From Exophiala sp. HKRS030 (lineage: Eukaryota; Ascomycota; Eurotiomycetes; Chaetothyriales; Herpotrichiellaceae): DNA of 64,000 nucleotides. The DNA is taken from the NCBI GenBank assembly GCA_023897205.1, contig JAHWDD010000001.1, positions 2,604,001-2,668,000 of the forward strand. Direction: 5' to 3'. The first letter of the stretch is position 1. The number at the start of each line of letters is the position of its first letter. The notes under the pieces are model-generated. The model ran no database searches. It was not told the DNA's origin and worked only from the letters and a program-made list of their open reading frames with translations. Shown in pieces: positions 11,947 through 21,398 of this stretch. The position numbers and the translations under genes are program-made.

Positions 11947-13504
11947 CTACGTCGCTCGATCCAGTAAGGAGCACCACTCGTGAAAGAGGGCCACTTTCGC
12001 CTCAGGCTCAGAACCCAAAGATAGCCACTTGTTGGAATCATTTAATATCGACCGTGCCACCTTCATAGAAAGCACAATACCTAAACCGGCGACCGTTGGA
12101 GACCGTAAATGAGAACCTAGTGCCAGAATTTCTCGAGCAGCACGTATGGCTCTGGCTTCAGCCGCTTCCTGAGACGAGGAAGACAAAACCACGCGCAGCC
12201 TGTTGCACATGGCATAATATCCCAGATATTTACAGGTAAGTGCGGCTTCGAAGAGCGCAAAATATCCCGACGAGGTCGTGCTCACTCGTGATTGTGTGTT
12301 ACGAGCTCCCCAGATCACCGCCCAGTAGCTGTATTTCTTGATGAGAAGATCCAAGTCTGCGGATAGTTCCGAGTCTTCCGACCCTCCATGTATCATGTTC
12401 ATCGTCACGCGCCGAAATAAGCCTGGTAAGTAAGTTGAAATCATGCAGAGCTGGACTGCCATTTCAGACCGGGGTCCCGACGTGATCTCATCGTTAATGG
12501 AAGATGCAAGTGCCAGTTGCCACTTTGGCTGGGACAGAAAGCATTCTCTGTTGGACGTGATCGCATCGAGTATCTGGAATTATCAGTACTAGCTGTAACT
12601 GTATCGATTGGAATTGTATCTTACAATGATCTCAGCATGTGAGACTAGAAGCTCTTTGTGGTGCGTAGTTTCGAGATCAGACGGATCGAGACTCGCAAGC
12701 AGAGTGGTTGCTCCTCGCAAATGGAATGCGAAGCTTACTGGGCCATTGTGCTGTATGAGCTGCGACGATTGTGAGCTTAGCCTCCAAAAGTCAAACCTCC
12801 TACATTACCTCAAACAAGGTCAAAAGCATTGCAGTCTGCCACATGTCCCACTTCAAGAGATGCCCAGACAGCAACTCAGCCCGCAAGCTCTGAATAGCGC
12901 ACAAGTATCGTCGCACTAGCAGCGAGTAGTCAAGACTATCCGTCAGAGTCAGGCAGTATTCGATCCGTGCCGAAACACACTCCGAAGCTAGCTCCAGATA
13001 GTCACATCGTTCGGTTCTTTCCACTTTACTGGCATAATCACGGATTTCCATAATCCGGCCTAGCCATAGTAGCATCTTGGGATCTGTATCCTGATAAAAA
13101 GAGGTCTCGTATCGGAGAATTGACTGACAAATAGCAGATCCCGCATGCAGAGTGCGATCCTGCGGAAGGGAAAGCTTTGATTGTGGTAGCAAAGTGGTCG
13201 GATAGGCGCTCCGCACCGGACTTCTGTCTCTCGAAGCAGTCTCATCGCCATAAGCTCGGGCATGAACAGCGTATTGAGACGGTTCTTCCACACCTAGAGT
13301 GTGTATATTTACCTCAGGTGCGTTCTCAGCTGGTGTATTGATAAGCAAGAATTGGGGCATCTGGAGCTTGTTCACTGTCCTGCTACCAGACAACTGTCTC
13401 GTATTTGCGCCTGCTTGCCGAGATTTTCGCAGCATACGCTTATGGCTCGCAGGACTCAGGCTAGGACAGCCCACGGTTTGGTAGTGTATGAACTCGAACG
13501 ACAT
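11947..13504 (-). CDS. Fungal transcription factor, C-terminal-domain type without a zinc cluster
   Basis: Three exons join in phase: 13504-12809, 12759-12625 and 12573-11947, with introns 12760-12808 and 12574-12624 (GTAATG...GCAG and GTAAGA...CCAG). The product is 485 residues. It opens with MSFEFIHYQTVG and a basic stretch (KRMLRKSRQAGANTR), the N-terminal pattern of fungal proteins that keep the regulatory domain of Zn2Cys6 activators (the Fungal_trans_2/DUF3468 type) but lack the CX2CX6C cluster. The body is helical (SAICQSILRYETSFYQDTD, SHAEIIILDAITSNREC), as expected for that domain. It lies divergently, 947 bp from a ketoreductase-type gene, suggesting local control of that enzyme. 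Without a DNA-binding domain it may act as a cofactor; the target is inference. No Cys-rich exon was found upstream of 13504. Confidence 0.75.
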
Positions 13505-14451
13505 TGCGGGCTATGGTTGTAATTGTCGTGTGGCAGACTTGCCTTGCGAATTTGGATGAAAGGACTAGGGTACACCTGTTCCCTTCAGGTATAGACTGCA
13601 AAAGTCGTAATTGATGAGATCGAGTACCTTGCCGTTTTGTATTCCCGAAACGTCGACTGGATGGTAGGTCCATCTGGTAGACGCATTACTTGTGGGAATT
13701 CTGGGAAGCCGCTAAGTTTGTGAGCTGATGGTCGCTCGGCGTCTATCGCTGACAAAGCCGTGTAGTTGAGTGTTTTCGAAATAGTGGTCCCACGTTATTT
13801 GGCAGTCTATTAACGATCGTATCTCCTTGCGAACGTTGTGCCGGTGGTGAGATGCATGACAATTCCCTTGCGCTAAACCCAAGAAGAGGCACATGTACCC
13901 TTGCAGGATCCATGATGATGCTCTTGCGCTAGACCTCAAACAGACACATGTACCCTTCCCAGATCGTCTGCCCAAATTCAGTACATGTGACACGTTGGAC
14001 GGGCATCCTTGCATGTAACTTTTTGTTTCTTTCGAGGTAACTTAACGAAACAAAATATCAGCTTCTGCCATCAACGGCACTTGCAGATGAGCACTCGACT
14101 ATTCATTTTTGGATCGGTCTCCGCACCAAGGTGAGGTGTAGTCCCGTAATACAATATCCTCTGCAGGGAGGAAATGGCAAAGTCAAAATGACAAAGAAAC
14201 TTGCCGTGCTCGACACAAGTGCTATTTTATGAAGTGTATTTGTAATGATGGCTGATTGAATGAGGTACTGAAGTGAGTAAGAGATGTTCTCACACCATAT
14301 AAACCAACGATCAACCACATCCAGTTGTAGAAATCTGCTCAAGTCTTATAGCCATCGTCGTGCACCATCTCGTAGACAACGCCTTCCACATCGCATCCGC
14401 TCGCCTAATCCTGTCACCGCTCTCTTGATCGAACTCTTATTATATGCTGCA
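13505..14451. promoter_or_regulatory. Divergent intergenic region between transcription factor and reductase genes
   Basis: This 947-bp interval separates two divergent starts (13504 minus, 14452 plus) and must hold both promoters. It contains an imperfect tandem duplication at 13867-13965 with repeated ACATGTACCCTT words and a third ACATGT at 13983. Such spacing could reflect paired binding sites for one regulator, but no known site is identified. Confidence 0.5.
13867..13965. repeat. Imperfect tandem duplication, about 55-bp period
   Basis: Two copies begin CTTGCGCTA (13867 and 13923) and share ACATGTACCCTT (13891 and 13946), followed by similar CAGGATC/CAGATC ends. The copies have diverged, so this is an old duplication. 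It sits in the shared promoter of the transcription factor and the reductase. Confidence 0.65.
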
Positions 14452-15456
14452 ATGAAAGTTCTAGTAACAGGAGGAAGCGGCTTTGTCGCATTGCACTGCA
14501 TCGATGCACTAATCCGCGATGGCCACACGGTGGTATTCACGGTGCGATCTTTGACGAAGGGTGCGGCTGTGCTTGAGATCTTTCCTGACATCCCAGCCAC
14601 GCGACTTTCCTTCGTCATTGTTGAGGATATTGCGGCCCCGGGTGCTTTCGACCAAGCAGTCAAGAGTGATCCTCCTTTGGAAGCCGTCTTACATACCGCC
14701 AGTCCCTTTCATTTCAACATTAGCGATATCAAGAAAGATATGCTTGAACCGGCAGTAGAAGGAACGGTGGGCATCCTACGATCGATCAAGCAGCGAGCCC
14801 CTGAAATTAGTCGTGTGGTCATCACATCCTCATTCGCGGCAATGAACAAACAGACAGCCCACCCAAGCACATATAACGAGTCGCACTGGAGTGACATCAC
14901 CATGGCTCAAGCTCTGGAGGGCGATCCCTTTACGGCATACCGCGCCAGCAAGCAGTTCGCAGAACAGGCAGCCTGGGAATTCATGGATCGTGAAAGTCCC
15001 CATTTTGAGCTTACAACACTCACGCCACCTGTCGTGTTTGGCCCAATTCTCCACTCCTTGGATGCACTTGGTGCAATTAATACATCCAATCAGACCATTC
15101 TGGACTTGGTAAAGGGTAATTTGAGAAGCGGTCTGCATCCTTCGCCAGTGGTGCTCTGGGTTGATGTGCGAGATCTGGCAACTGCTCATGTGCGAGCCAT
15201 TGAAAACCCTGCAGCTGCGGGTAAGCGTATTTTTGTTGTTGCAGGCTTATATCGCAATTCAGACCTCTTGGATGCTCTCAAGAATCACCTACCAAAGCTG
15301 AGGCCTGTTCTGCCAGAAAGTTGTGAGGTCTTGCCGAAAGAATTTCCGTACGGCTTTGACAATACTCGATCTCGGGCAATTTTGGGACTTGAGTATAGAT
15401 CTCTGGTGGAATCGATCACGGATACAGCCGAAGCGATATTGAAGCAAACGGTATAG
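14452..15456 (+). CDS. NAD(P)-dependent extended short-chain reductase, Gre2/ketoreductase-like
   Basis: An intronless frame of 334 codons. The start at 14452 gives MKVLVTGGSGFVA, placing the Rossmann glycine motif at residues 7-11 where the family expects it; the frame is open further upstream but those residues have no family character. Other motifs are HTASPFHFN (81-89), the catalytic serine region TSSFAA (125-130) and YxxxK at Tyr163/Lys167 (YRASK), then TPPVVFGP and VDVRDLATAHV typical of dihydroflavonol-reductase-like and Gre2-like enzymes. These enzymes reduce aldehydes or ketones such as methylglyoxal or secondary metabolites with NADPH in the cytosol. The substrate cannot be read from the sequence. 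It is divergent from a regulatory gene, with which it may form a small inducible pair. Confidence 0.85.
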   Translation: MKVLVTGGSGFVALHCIDALIRDGHTVVFTVRSLTKGAAVLEIFPDIPATRLSFVIVEDIAAPGAFDQAVKSDPPLEAVLHTASPFHFNISDIKKDMLEPAVEGTVGILRSIKQRAPEISRVVITSSFAAMNKQTAHPSTYNESHWSDITMAQALEGDPFTAYRASKQFAEQAAWEFMDRESPHFELTTLTPPVVFGPILHSLDALGAINTSNQTILDLVKGNLRSGLHPSPVVLWVDVRDLATAHVRAIENPAAAGKRIFVVAGLYRNSDLLDALKNHLPKLRPVLPESCEVLPKEFPYGFDNTRSRAILGLEYRSLVESITDTAEAILKQTV

Positions 15457-15689
15457 AACATGGCTGAGACGACTTATACACTCCCGTGGGAGAGTAGTGA
15501 TCCACGCATCAGAGTATGATAAAGAGATCGAACCATAAATCGAAGAAAGAACCCTCTTGTACAGTAACAGGAACCCCTAAGAACGCCCTCGCAAATGCAT
15601 GGGAGAAGGCTCCACTTTCGCTGTTGACTTCGTCAGCAGTAGTGCGCCTGAGTAGTGCGCCTGAGGCGGGTGTGAAACTCAGCCTTTTC

Positions 15690-16040
15690 CTACCTTAACA
15701 TATCGAGTCGTGTCTCCTGTGGCAATATATAGCTTACAATGTCCACTTTTGGTAAGCTCAAGAAGGCGAAGTGCATAGAAAACAACTTCGGTTGATTCAA
15801 AACGCGATGGAAATCCACGTCAAGTATTGCTCTGCGAAACGAGACTAGAACGCGCTCGTCTGTGTAAACGAGGTCTGCAACGTGCTTGGTTTGTCGTATC
15901 TTCCCTATTGTGAAGGTATCTTGCGGTTTCCGCGGCACCTGAACATCAGAGTGAAACAAAGCTTTTGTAGATTGACAATCAAATTGCGTAGCCACCCAAC
16001 CAGTGTCCGGGTCTACCTCGATATGAGCCGCTGATACCTT
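15690..16040 (-). CDS. Uncharacterised open exon, possibly a gene fragment
   Basis: The minus strand is open for about 116 codons from a possible acceptor (CTCAG at about 16041) to a stop at 15690. It includes HIEVDPDTGWVATQFD and VYTDERVLVSFRRAILDV. The composition is protein-like and has no internal stop, but no ATG lies at a sensible place: the nearest in-frame starts are non-ATG. No upstream exon could be attached. I do not recognise a family. It may be the last exon of a small gene or a relic. Confidence 0.3.
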   Translation of the reverse strand, partial: KVSAAHIEVDPDTGWVATQFDCQSTKALFHSDVQVPRKPQDTFTIGKIRQTKHVADLVYTDERVLVSFRRAILDVDFHRVLNQPKLFSMHFAFLSLPKVDIVSYILPQETRLDMLR

Positions 16041-16503
16041 CTGAGATCAGACCTTGTCATGCTGGAGCGGCAGGAAACTACGATTATGTGCTCATGAAGC
16101 TGCACAGAGCAGGATTGCAAGGAGAGACAACCATTCGAGAGTGCTTGTAGTCACTCAAGGTTGAAGTATTTATTCTCAGTTCGGAGGGCACTCCACCCCT
16201 TGATTCTTGGCATTACAGAGACGCATAGACCATTGATACGCAAGGCTGTAGAAGTTTAAGTCTTGGCATTTGGCTGCGGCGGGATTGACTTGACCACGTC
16301 TCCTCTCTCCACGTCGATGCGATGCGGAGAAATCGCTAGGAAGCATCAAGCATGTGGCATCATTCTCAAACGGCACAACCCAACGACCATTAGGTATTGA
16401 TCGATCTCGCTTTTGCAGCACTATTATCGATGATAGCCTCCTTGTGACTCTTTGCCTCGTATTGCCCATTTTCTCCTTTCACTTCTCCACACCAACTTCC
16501 AAG
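16041..16503. other. Intergenic and WBP1 promoter/leader
   Basis: This is a 463-bp stretch without a supported gene. The final 60 bases before 16504 are pyrimidine rich (TTCTCCTTTCACTTCTCC), as expected of a fungal leader. An in-frame upstream extension of the WBP1 frame exists (from 16354), but its residues are not signal-peptide-like, so 16504 is preferred as the start. Confidence 0.5.
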
Positions 16504-18103
16504 ATGCGGCTCCTCTCTTCTGTCTTTGTCTTAATATTGGCGCTATGTCAAACTGTTCTATCGAAGAGTGCAGTCGGGAACAGGCTGCTCGTAATCTTGG
16601 AGGATGAATCACAAAAGAGCCTGTACTCCAAATTCTGGGCCGACCTGGAAGGCAAGTGGACGTACTCGTCTTTTGACATCTGCATGGACTGACCTCGCTG
16701 TGTCTAGCCCGAGACTTTACATTATCCTTTGAATCACCACGGAACGACCAACTATCTCTCTTCAGACACGGCAACTTGGCCTTCGACCATTTACTTTTAA
16801 CACCCCCAAAATCCAAAGGTGAGAACAACCCGCATGCATATGGTACCCGATTGACGATCCATCAGGCTATGGCCCGTCACTTACTCCCAAAATCCTCCTC
16901 GACTACGTGAACGCTGGCGGAAATGTTCTGCTGGGTCTCTCCTCCGAGTCAGGCACTCCCTCCGCAGTCTCCTCTCTACTCCTCGAATTCGATATTTCCT
17001 TGCCTACCGATAAGCATTCTGTCGTCGTAGATCATTTCAACTACGACACCCTCTCAGCCAACGACAAACATGATGTTTTACTCCTCAACCGTCCCACTCC
17101 CGCACGTTCAGACGTTGTGGATTTCTTCGGTGGTCAGGGAACCCTAGCCATCCCTAATGCTGTTGGACAAACTCTTGGGAATTCCAATCCACTACTGGCG
17201 CCTCTCTTAAAGGCCCCAACTACAGCATACGCCTTCAACCCCAAGGAAAATGCGGAGAGCGTGGAGGATGTTTTCGCCACAGGCTCTCAGTTGGCCCTTG
17301 TCTCTGCCTTGCAAGCCCGCAATTCAGCCCGCTTCGTGGTTCTGGGATCACTGGATTTGTTGCAAGACAAGTGGTTTGATGCGTCAGTCAAGGCACCTGG
17401 AAGTGGCAAACCCGTCAAAACCGCGAACCAGGAGTTTGCGAGACAATTGACTGAATGGACATTCAAGGAGGTGGGAGTGCTCAAAGTGGTTTCCATTAAT
17501 CACCACGAGATAAAACCCTCCACAAAGCCAGGGGAGAACACAACTCAAATCGGCCTACTCAATCCAGAAATCTATAGGATCAAGAATGATGTGGTATGTA
17601 AAGACCTACCTGGTTTGTTGCATGTCATACAGGCAAGATGCTAACACGAATTTGTCCAGAAATTCAACATCGAGCTGTCCCAATGGTCATACACTCATTG
17701 GACACCGTTCAGCCCACCGAGCACCGACAGTCTTCAACTCGAATTCAGCATGCTCTCACCTTTCCACCGTCTTCCTCTCGTTGCCACCGCCACCTCGCCT
17801 AACAGCACAACGTACTCCACGACCTTCACAACACCCGATCAACACGGCATTTTCGCCTTCAAGGTCAATTACAAGCGTCCCTGGCTGACCAGCATCGAAG
17901 AAAAAAGACAGGTGACAGTTCGCCATTTCGCACATGATGAGTGGCCGAGATCTTGGGCCATTAGTGGTGCGTGGCCCTGGATTGCTGGCCTGTGGAGTGT
18001 CATTGTTGGATTTTTGGCGTTTGTCGTTCTGTGGTTGTACGCGGAGCCGCCAAAAGAGGATAGCCACAGAAGGAGAAAGTTGAGCATTTCTAATGCTAAA
18101 TAA
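16504..18103 (+). CDS. WBP1: Oligosaccharyltransferase 48 kDa subunit (OST48/Wbp1)
   Basis: Four exons: 16504-16651, 16708-16818, 16866-17593 and 17660-18103, giving 476 residues. It begins with a signal peptide (MRLLSSVFVLILALCQTVLS), continues with NRLLVILEDES...FWADLEARDFTLSFESPRND, DHLLLTPPKSKG and LLDYVNAGGNVLLGLSS, and ends with a single membrane helix (WIAGLWSVIVGFLAFVVLWL) and a short basic cytosolic tail. This is the standard architecture of the OST48 subunit of the ER oligosaccharyltransferase, which transfers lipid-linked glycan to Asn in nascent proteins. Intron 1 (16652-16707) is a GC-AG intron (GCAAGT donor): only this splice gives ADLE-ARDF. The other introns are GT-AG (47 and 66 bp). 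The gene is convergent with PET191. The start is fixed by the signal peptide. Confidence 0.95.
16652..16707 (+). other. WBP1: GC-AG intron in WBP1
   Basis: The donor reads GAAG/GCAAGT and the acceptor GTGTCTAG, with a CTGAC branch-like word at about 16689. No GT donor nearby restores the conserved DLEARDFTLSF reading. GCAAGT is the usual extended consensus of the minor GC-AG class of U2 introns. Confidence 0.85.
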
Positions 18104-18656
18104 GTAGAACGCTGCTGAGATATGACCGCTCTCGGGCGTTCAATTTCGTCACGGCAATGAAAAATGTACTTGTATTTGACGGACATCGAGCGGAGTGTTT
18201 GCCAATCAATAGATAAGGGTAACAACCTAGGTATAAAAGTCGAAAATAGACGTTGTTCCAGATTGAAATCGTCGAGGATTTTGGTATTATTCCTGTATAA
18301 GTCGTACAGAGTAGAGTTACATATGTACATATTCTTCGTCGTTGGGTCCCCGGTCGGCGAGATGTGCTGCAGAACAAGTCTGACAGGTTGTTCAATCAGA
18401 TGAATGCTGAACGTCCCGAAACCATGCTTGATTGAGGCCGTTTTCTGCGGCAAGTATGTTGCTTTCTCTCCTTTCCCGCAGCTTCGAATGTCTCCCTCGG
18501 GTCACCACACTGTTCTTTCCGCATTTCATTGCGTTGGAGCGGTACCATCCTTACTTTTGCGTGCATTCGGCATTTCTGCCGGGTGTACGTCCTTATCCTC
18601 ACGTCACGAAGCATCACGCATCAGGATCTTGCGGTGACTCCCGTGATATTTCAGCG
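18104..18656. other. Intergenic between convergent genes
   Basis: This 553-bp stretch separates the 3' ends of WBP1 and PET191. Several short frames on both strands are mutually overlapping and featureless. No RNA gene or repeat was seen. Confidence 0.55.
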
Positions 18657-19093
18657 TTATAACCCTCTCGTCTTACTCTCGTCAAAGCCCAACCCCTCGA
18701 CCTCGCCTCTCTGCTCCTTTTTCATCCCTTCCACGACATCAAACGCCGGTTTTCCACCGTAAAGCTGGCCGCCAGAGCCTCCGCCCTCGAGCTCGGCACT
18801 GTTAGAGACCGGCGCATTGCCACGGAAGCGTTTCCTCATATCCACCATGCCACGCTTACAGTCGCGGAAACCTCGCTTTAATTGCTGGCATTGAATCGGG
18901 AGCGTGTCGAGGAGAGGAGGTGATAAGCATTCGAGTGGGGTGTGCCGCTGAATCATGATGCAGTCAGTGTTTTGTAGGCATGCGGCCAGGGCGGCGCCTG
19001 GAAATAGAGACAAAAGTTAGTAGGCGCGAGAATGAAAGACGAGTGGGAGTTGGTGGGGAATGCCGCACGGATTTCTTTGCATGATGATGGCAT
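18657..19093 (-). CDS. PET191: Cytochrome c oxidase assembly factor PET191 (COA5)
   Basis: A 25-nt first exon (19093-19069) encodes MPSSCKEIR. Intron 18998-19068 (GTGCGG donor, TTTCCAG acceptor, CTAAC branch) joins it to exon 18997-18657, giving 121 residues. Two CX9C motifs are present (Cys5/Cys15 and Cys45/Cys55), with further cysteines at 21 and 32 and the family sequence TDCIMIQRHTPLECL and CQQLKRGFRDCKRG. PET191 is an intermembrane-space twin-CX9C protein needed for complex IV assembly. The tail after residue 70 (SNSAELEGGG...GGKPAFDVVEG) is the usual variable fungal extension. The tiny first exon is easily missed by gene finders, which would start at a downstream Met and lose the first cysteine. 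Confidence 0.92.
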
Positions 19094-20183
19094 GGTGCCG
19101 GTGGTTGATCAGGACAGAAGTGGATAAGGACGAGGATATGTAGACGGAGGATTCCTCAGGAGATAATGTTCGCGGTCATCTATAGCTTTTTTTAAGGAGC
19201 CCGCAGTCAAGCTATGGTCAAGTTGAGGGAGGATAGATGTACTGGATCATGGAGGTGGGCAGATGTTTGAGGTGAGTGACATCCGAAAAAGTTGTTCGGC
19301 AAACTTGCCTCAACAATACAATTTGGAGAACTTCCCCTTTCTCAGGTCTCCTGATCTGGTAGCCTCGTGGAGATATTACCCAGGTAGTTATCTATTCCTA
19401 TACATACATCTCACTTACGAAGTTGCGTTAATGGACCAAAAAATCATACCTTGTGTTGCGAATGGTACTTGCTATTAAGACCGCCCTTGAAACATCTGTT
19501 ACCAGAAGCCCCAGCAAGCTTGCTGACGATGAGCCAGTCGATCGTTCCCCCTGTAGACGGGGGCTAGTGCTGAGCAAGCATAAGATCTCTCAGGCGCTTT
19601 ATACTCCCTGCATCGATCCAATAAGGGATATACATGTCAAGACAGTTGATGCGATACAGCAGTGGGTATTGTATTACCGGGCGTTGCGGGATTGAGGGCG
19701 TTGTTCTAGCGGTCATTCAACGAGCGTGTAGCGGATCCTCTTGAGGACCCCGAGTTCCGTATTTAGGATCTTCCTCAAAACAGTCAAGATCGAGATCTGG
19801 AATATCACTCGAGGTCGAAACACGCAGACCGCCGAGCCTATCAAGCGCAGCCTGAGGACCTTCAACCCCAGCCCGTAGGGACGATGGCACACAGAACAGC
19901 AAAATTCGGGTCATGAAAGCATTCATCTTTGCTCTCTTTGCTCGTAGTGTGGCTCTGGACCATAGATCAGTGCAGCGAACAGGCAACCCACGGTACAAGG
20001 TTTGACTTGCGTCCAAAGTTCGGAATGGTTCTAAGACACGTGACGACCTGCTCCACTTCCGCTCTTGCTCTGGTGTGGCTTTGACTCATTCGGAATACTC
20101 TTCTCACTTCAAACCTCTAGGTCTTTTCACTCTTCGTTGTCCTTCGTTGTCAACGTACCTTGTCTTTCTGTATTGAATTTTTC
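19094..20183. other. Intergenic: no supported gene
   Basis: About 1.1 kb. A minus-strand frame of 99 codons (19717-20016, ending near DLDLDCFEEDPKYG) is the only mildly protein-like stretch, and it has no recognisable motif or partner exon. The region immediately before 20184 is pyrimidine rich and probably the leader of the DUF3669 gene. Confidence 0.5.
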
Positions 20184-21398
20184 ATGATTGCAGAATCCGT
20201 TGACCAGATGGAGGCCGCCCTCGATAACGTTGAGCCTCTCCTGCGTGACATCGGACGCGGTAGCTGTGGCAGCGTCTTTGAATTGCCGGGCACACTAGAG
20301 GCCATCAAGAAAGGGGCCAACACAACTGCTATCTGGAACGATTTCAACCTCACCAACCTAGCATACAATAGCTATCTCAGTCAACTTGGCACTCTCAGAA
20401 AAGAATTTCCTGGACGCCGAGTTCCATGTGTTCCTGCAGCACGGTGGTATAATGGCCCGGAAGCAGATGCTTTTTGGAACGTTAACTTAGCAAGATTTCC
20501 GGAAGGGGATCGAACAAGAGCTGCCACTTTCCATTTGGATCACATCATGCCAGTCTCCTCATCGACCCGGCAAGCTCTTGTCCAGAAGTTCTTCCTAGAT
20601 GACCAGGAAACCCGGCTCCGCGTCCTTCGCGATCCCTCCAATAAAGACTGTCTCGTCCGTGTCTACTTCGGTCAGAACAATCCCTCTTCTCAGCCATACG
20701 ATCACACTGACACTCTACGAAACTTCCCGCTTTATCTCGACCAAGCAAAAACCATAGGACTCGAAATCGAGGTATATGCAGAAGAAATGGCTATAGGCCT
20801 GGCCGTCTTACACTGGGAAGCAGGTATCGATGCTCAAGATACCGAATTCGTCATTGGAAAGTCCACAAGAACTACTTTTAGCACCGTGCACCCTAACCAC
20901 AAATCCAACGAGATCCCGATATCAACTACTCGTCATTTCACGAATCGAGAAACACAATTGTGGATGCTGGACTACGACAAATGTTCTCTGATTGAGCTCG
21001 ATTCAGACATCTCGCCTCTTGACATCGTCAAGAAGTATCTTGTTGCCGTCACCGGGAATGACCCGTACTTTCCACATCCTCGTTTAGACATCGCTCTTTG
21101 GCAGACGTTTCGCGATGTCTACCTTAAAGCCAGCCAAACCATTATCAGAACGAACCGTTTGAATCACCGCCAGCTTGTCCAACTTCCCGAAATGCTCATC
21201 GAACAATGGGAAGCATGGGGAGACCAAGATATGGAGAAGGATGAATTTGACCCTTTCGAAAGAAATCCTGGTGATCAAGAGACAGAAATAGAAAGTTCTT
21301 CGGAAGACGAGGACTACGAAGAAAGCGATGATGATGACGATGACGACGACGACGACGATGATGATAATAGCGGCCACCATGGCGACAACAGCGCTTGA
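20184..21398 (+). CDS. DUF3669-family fungal protein with poly-aspartate tail
   Basis: A single-exon frame of 404 codons from the first ATG at 20184. It contains features I associate with DUF3669: LLRDIGRGSCGSVFELPGT near the N-terminus (superficially like a kinase glycine loop), RVPCVPAARWYNG, LDHIMPVSSSTRQAL, DCLVRVYFGQNN and FPLYLDQAKTIGLE, then AEEMAIGLAVLHWEAGIDAQDTEFVIG and WMLDYDKC. The last part shows weak resemblance to a kinase-like fold (HW...D, LDYDKC), so a degenerate kinase/aminoglycoside-phosphotransferase-like fold is possible. No catalytic HxD plus DFG pair is evident. The C-terminus ends in an acidic tract with about a dozen consecutive Asp from a GAy repeat (about 21330-21366). 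Function is unknown; members are numerous in moulds and often variable between strains. Confidence 0.75.
   Translation: MIAESVDQMEAALDNVEPLLRDIGRGSCGSVFELPGTLEAIKKGANTTAIWNDFNLTNLAYNSYLSQLGTLRKEFPGRRVPCVPAARWYNGPEADAFWNVNLARFPEGDRTRAATFHLDHIMPVSSSTRQALVQKFFLDDQETRLRVLRDPSNKDCLVRVYFGQNNPSSQPYDHTDTLRNFPLYLDQAKTIGLEIEVYAEEMAIGLAVLHWEAGIDAQDTEFVIGKSTRTTFSTVHPNHKSNEIPISTTRHFTNRETQLWMLDYDKCSLIELDSDISPLDIVKKYLVAVTGNDPYFPHPRLDIALWQTFRDVYLKASQTIIRTNRLNHRQLVQLPEMLIEQWEAWGDQDMEKDEFDPFERNPGDQETEIESSSEDEDYEESDDDDDDDDDDDDDNSGHHGDNSA

Noticed and set aside
11947..18103. Secondary-metabolite gene cluster around the transcription factor and reductase
   Set aside because: No polyketide synthase, peptide synthetase, terpene cyclase or P450 is present; WBP1, a housekeeping gene, follows immediately.
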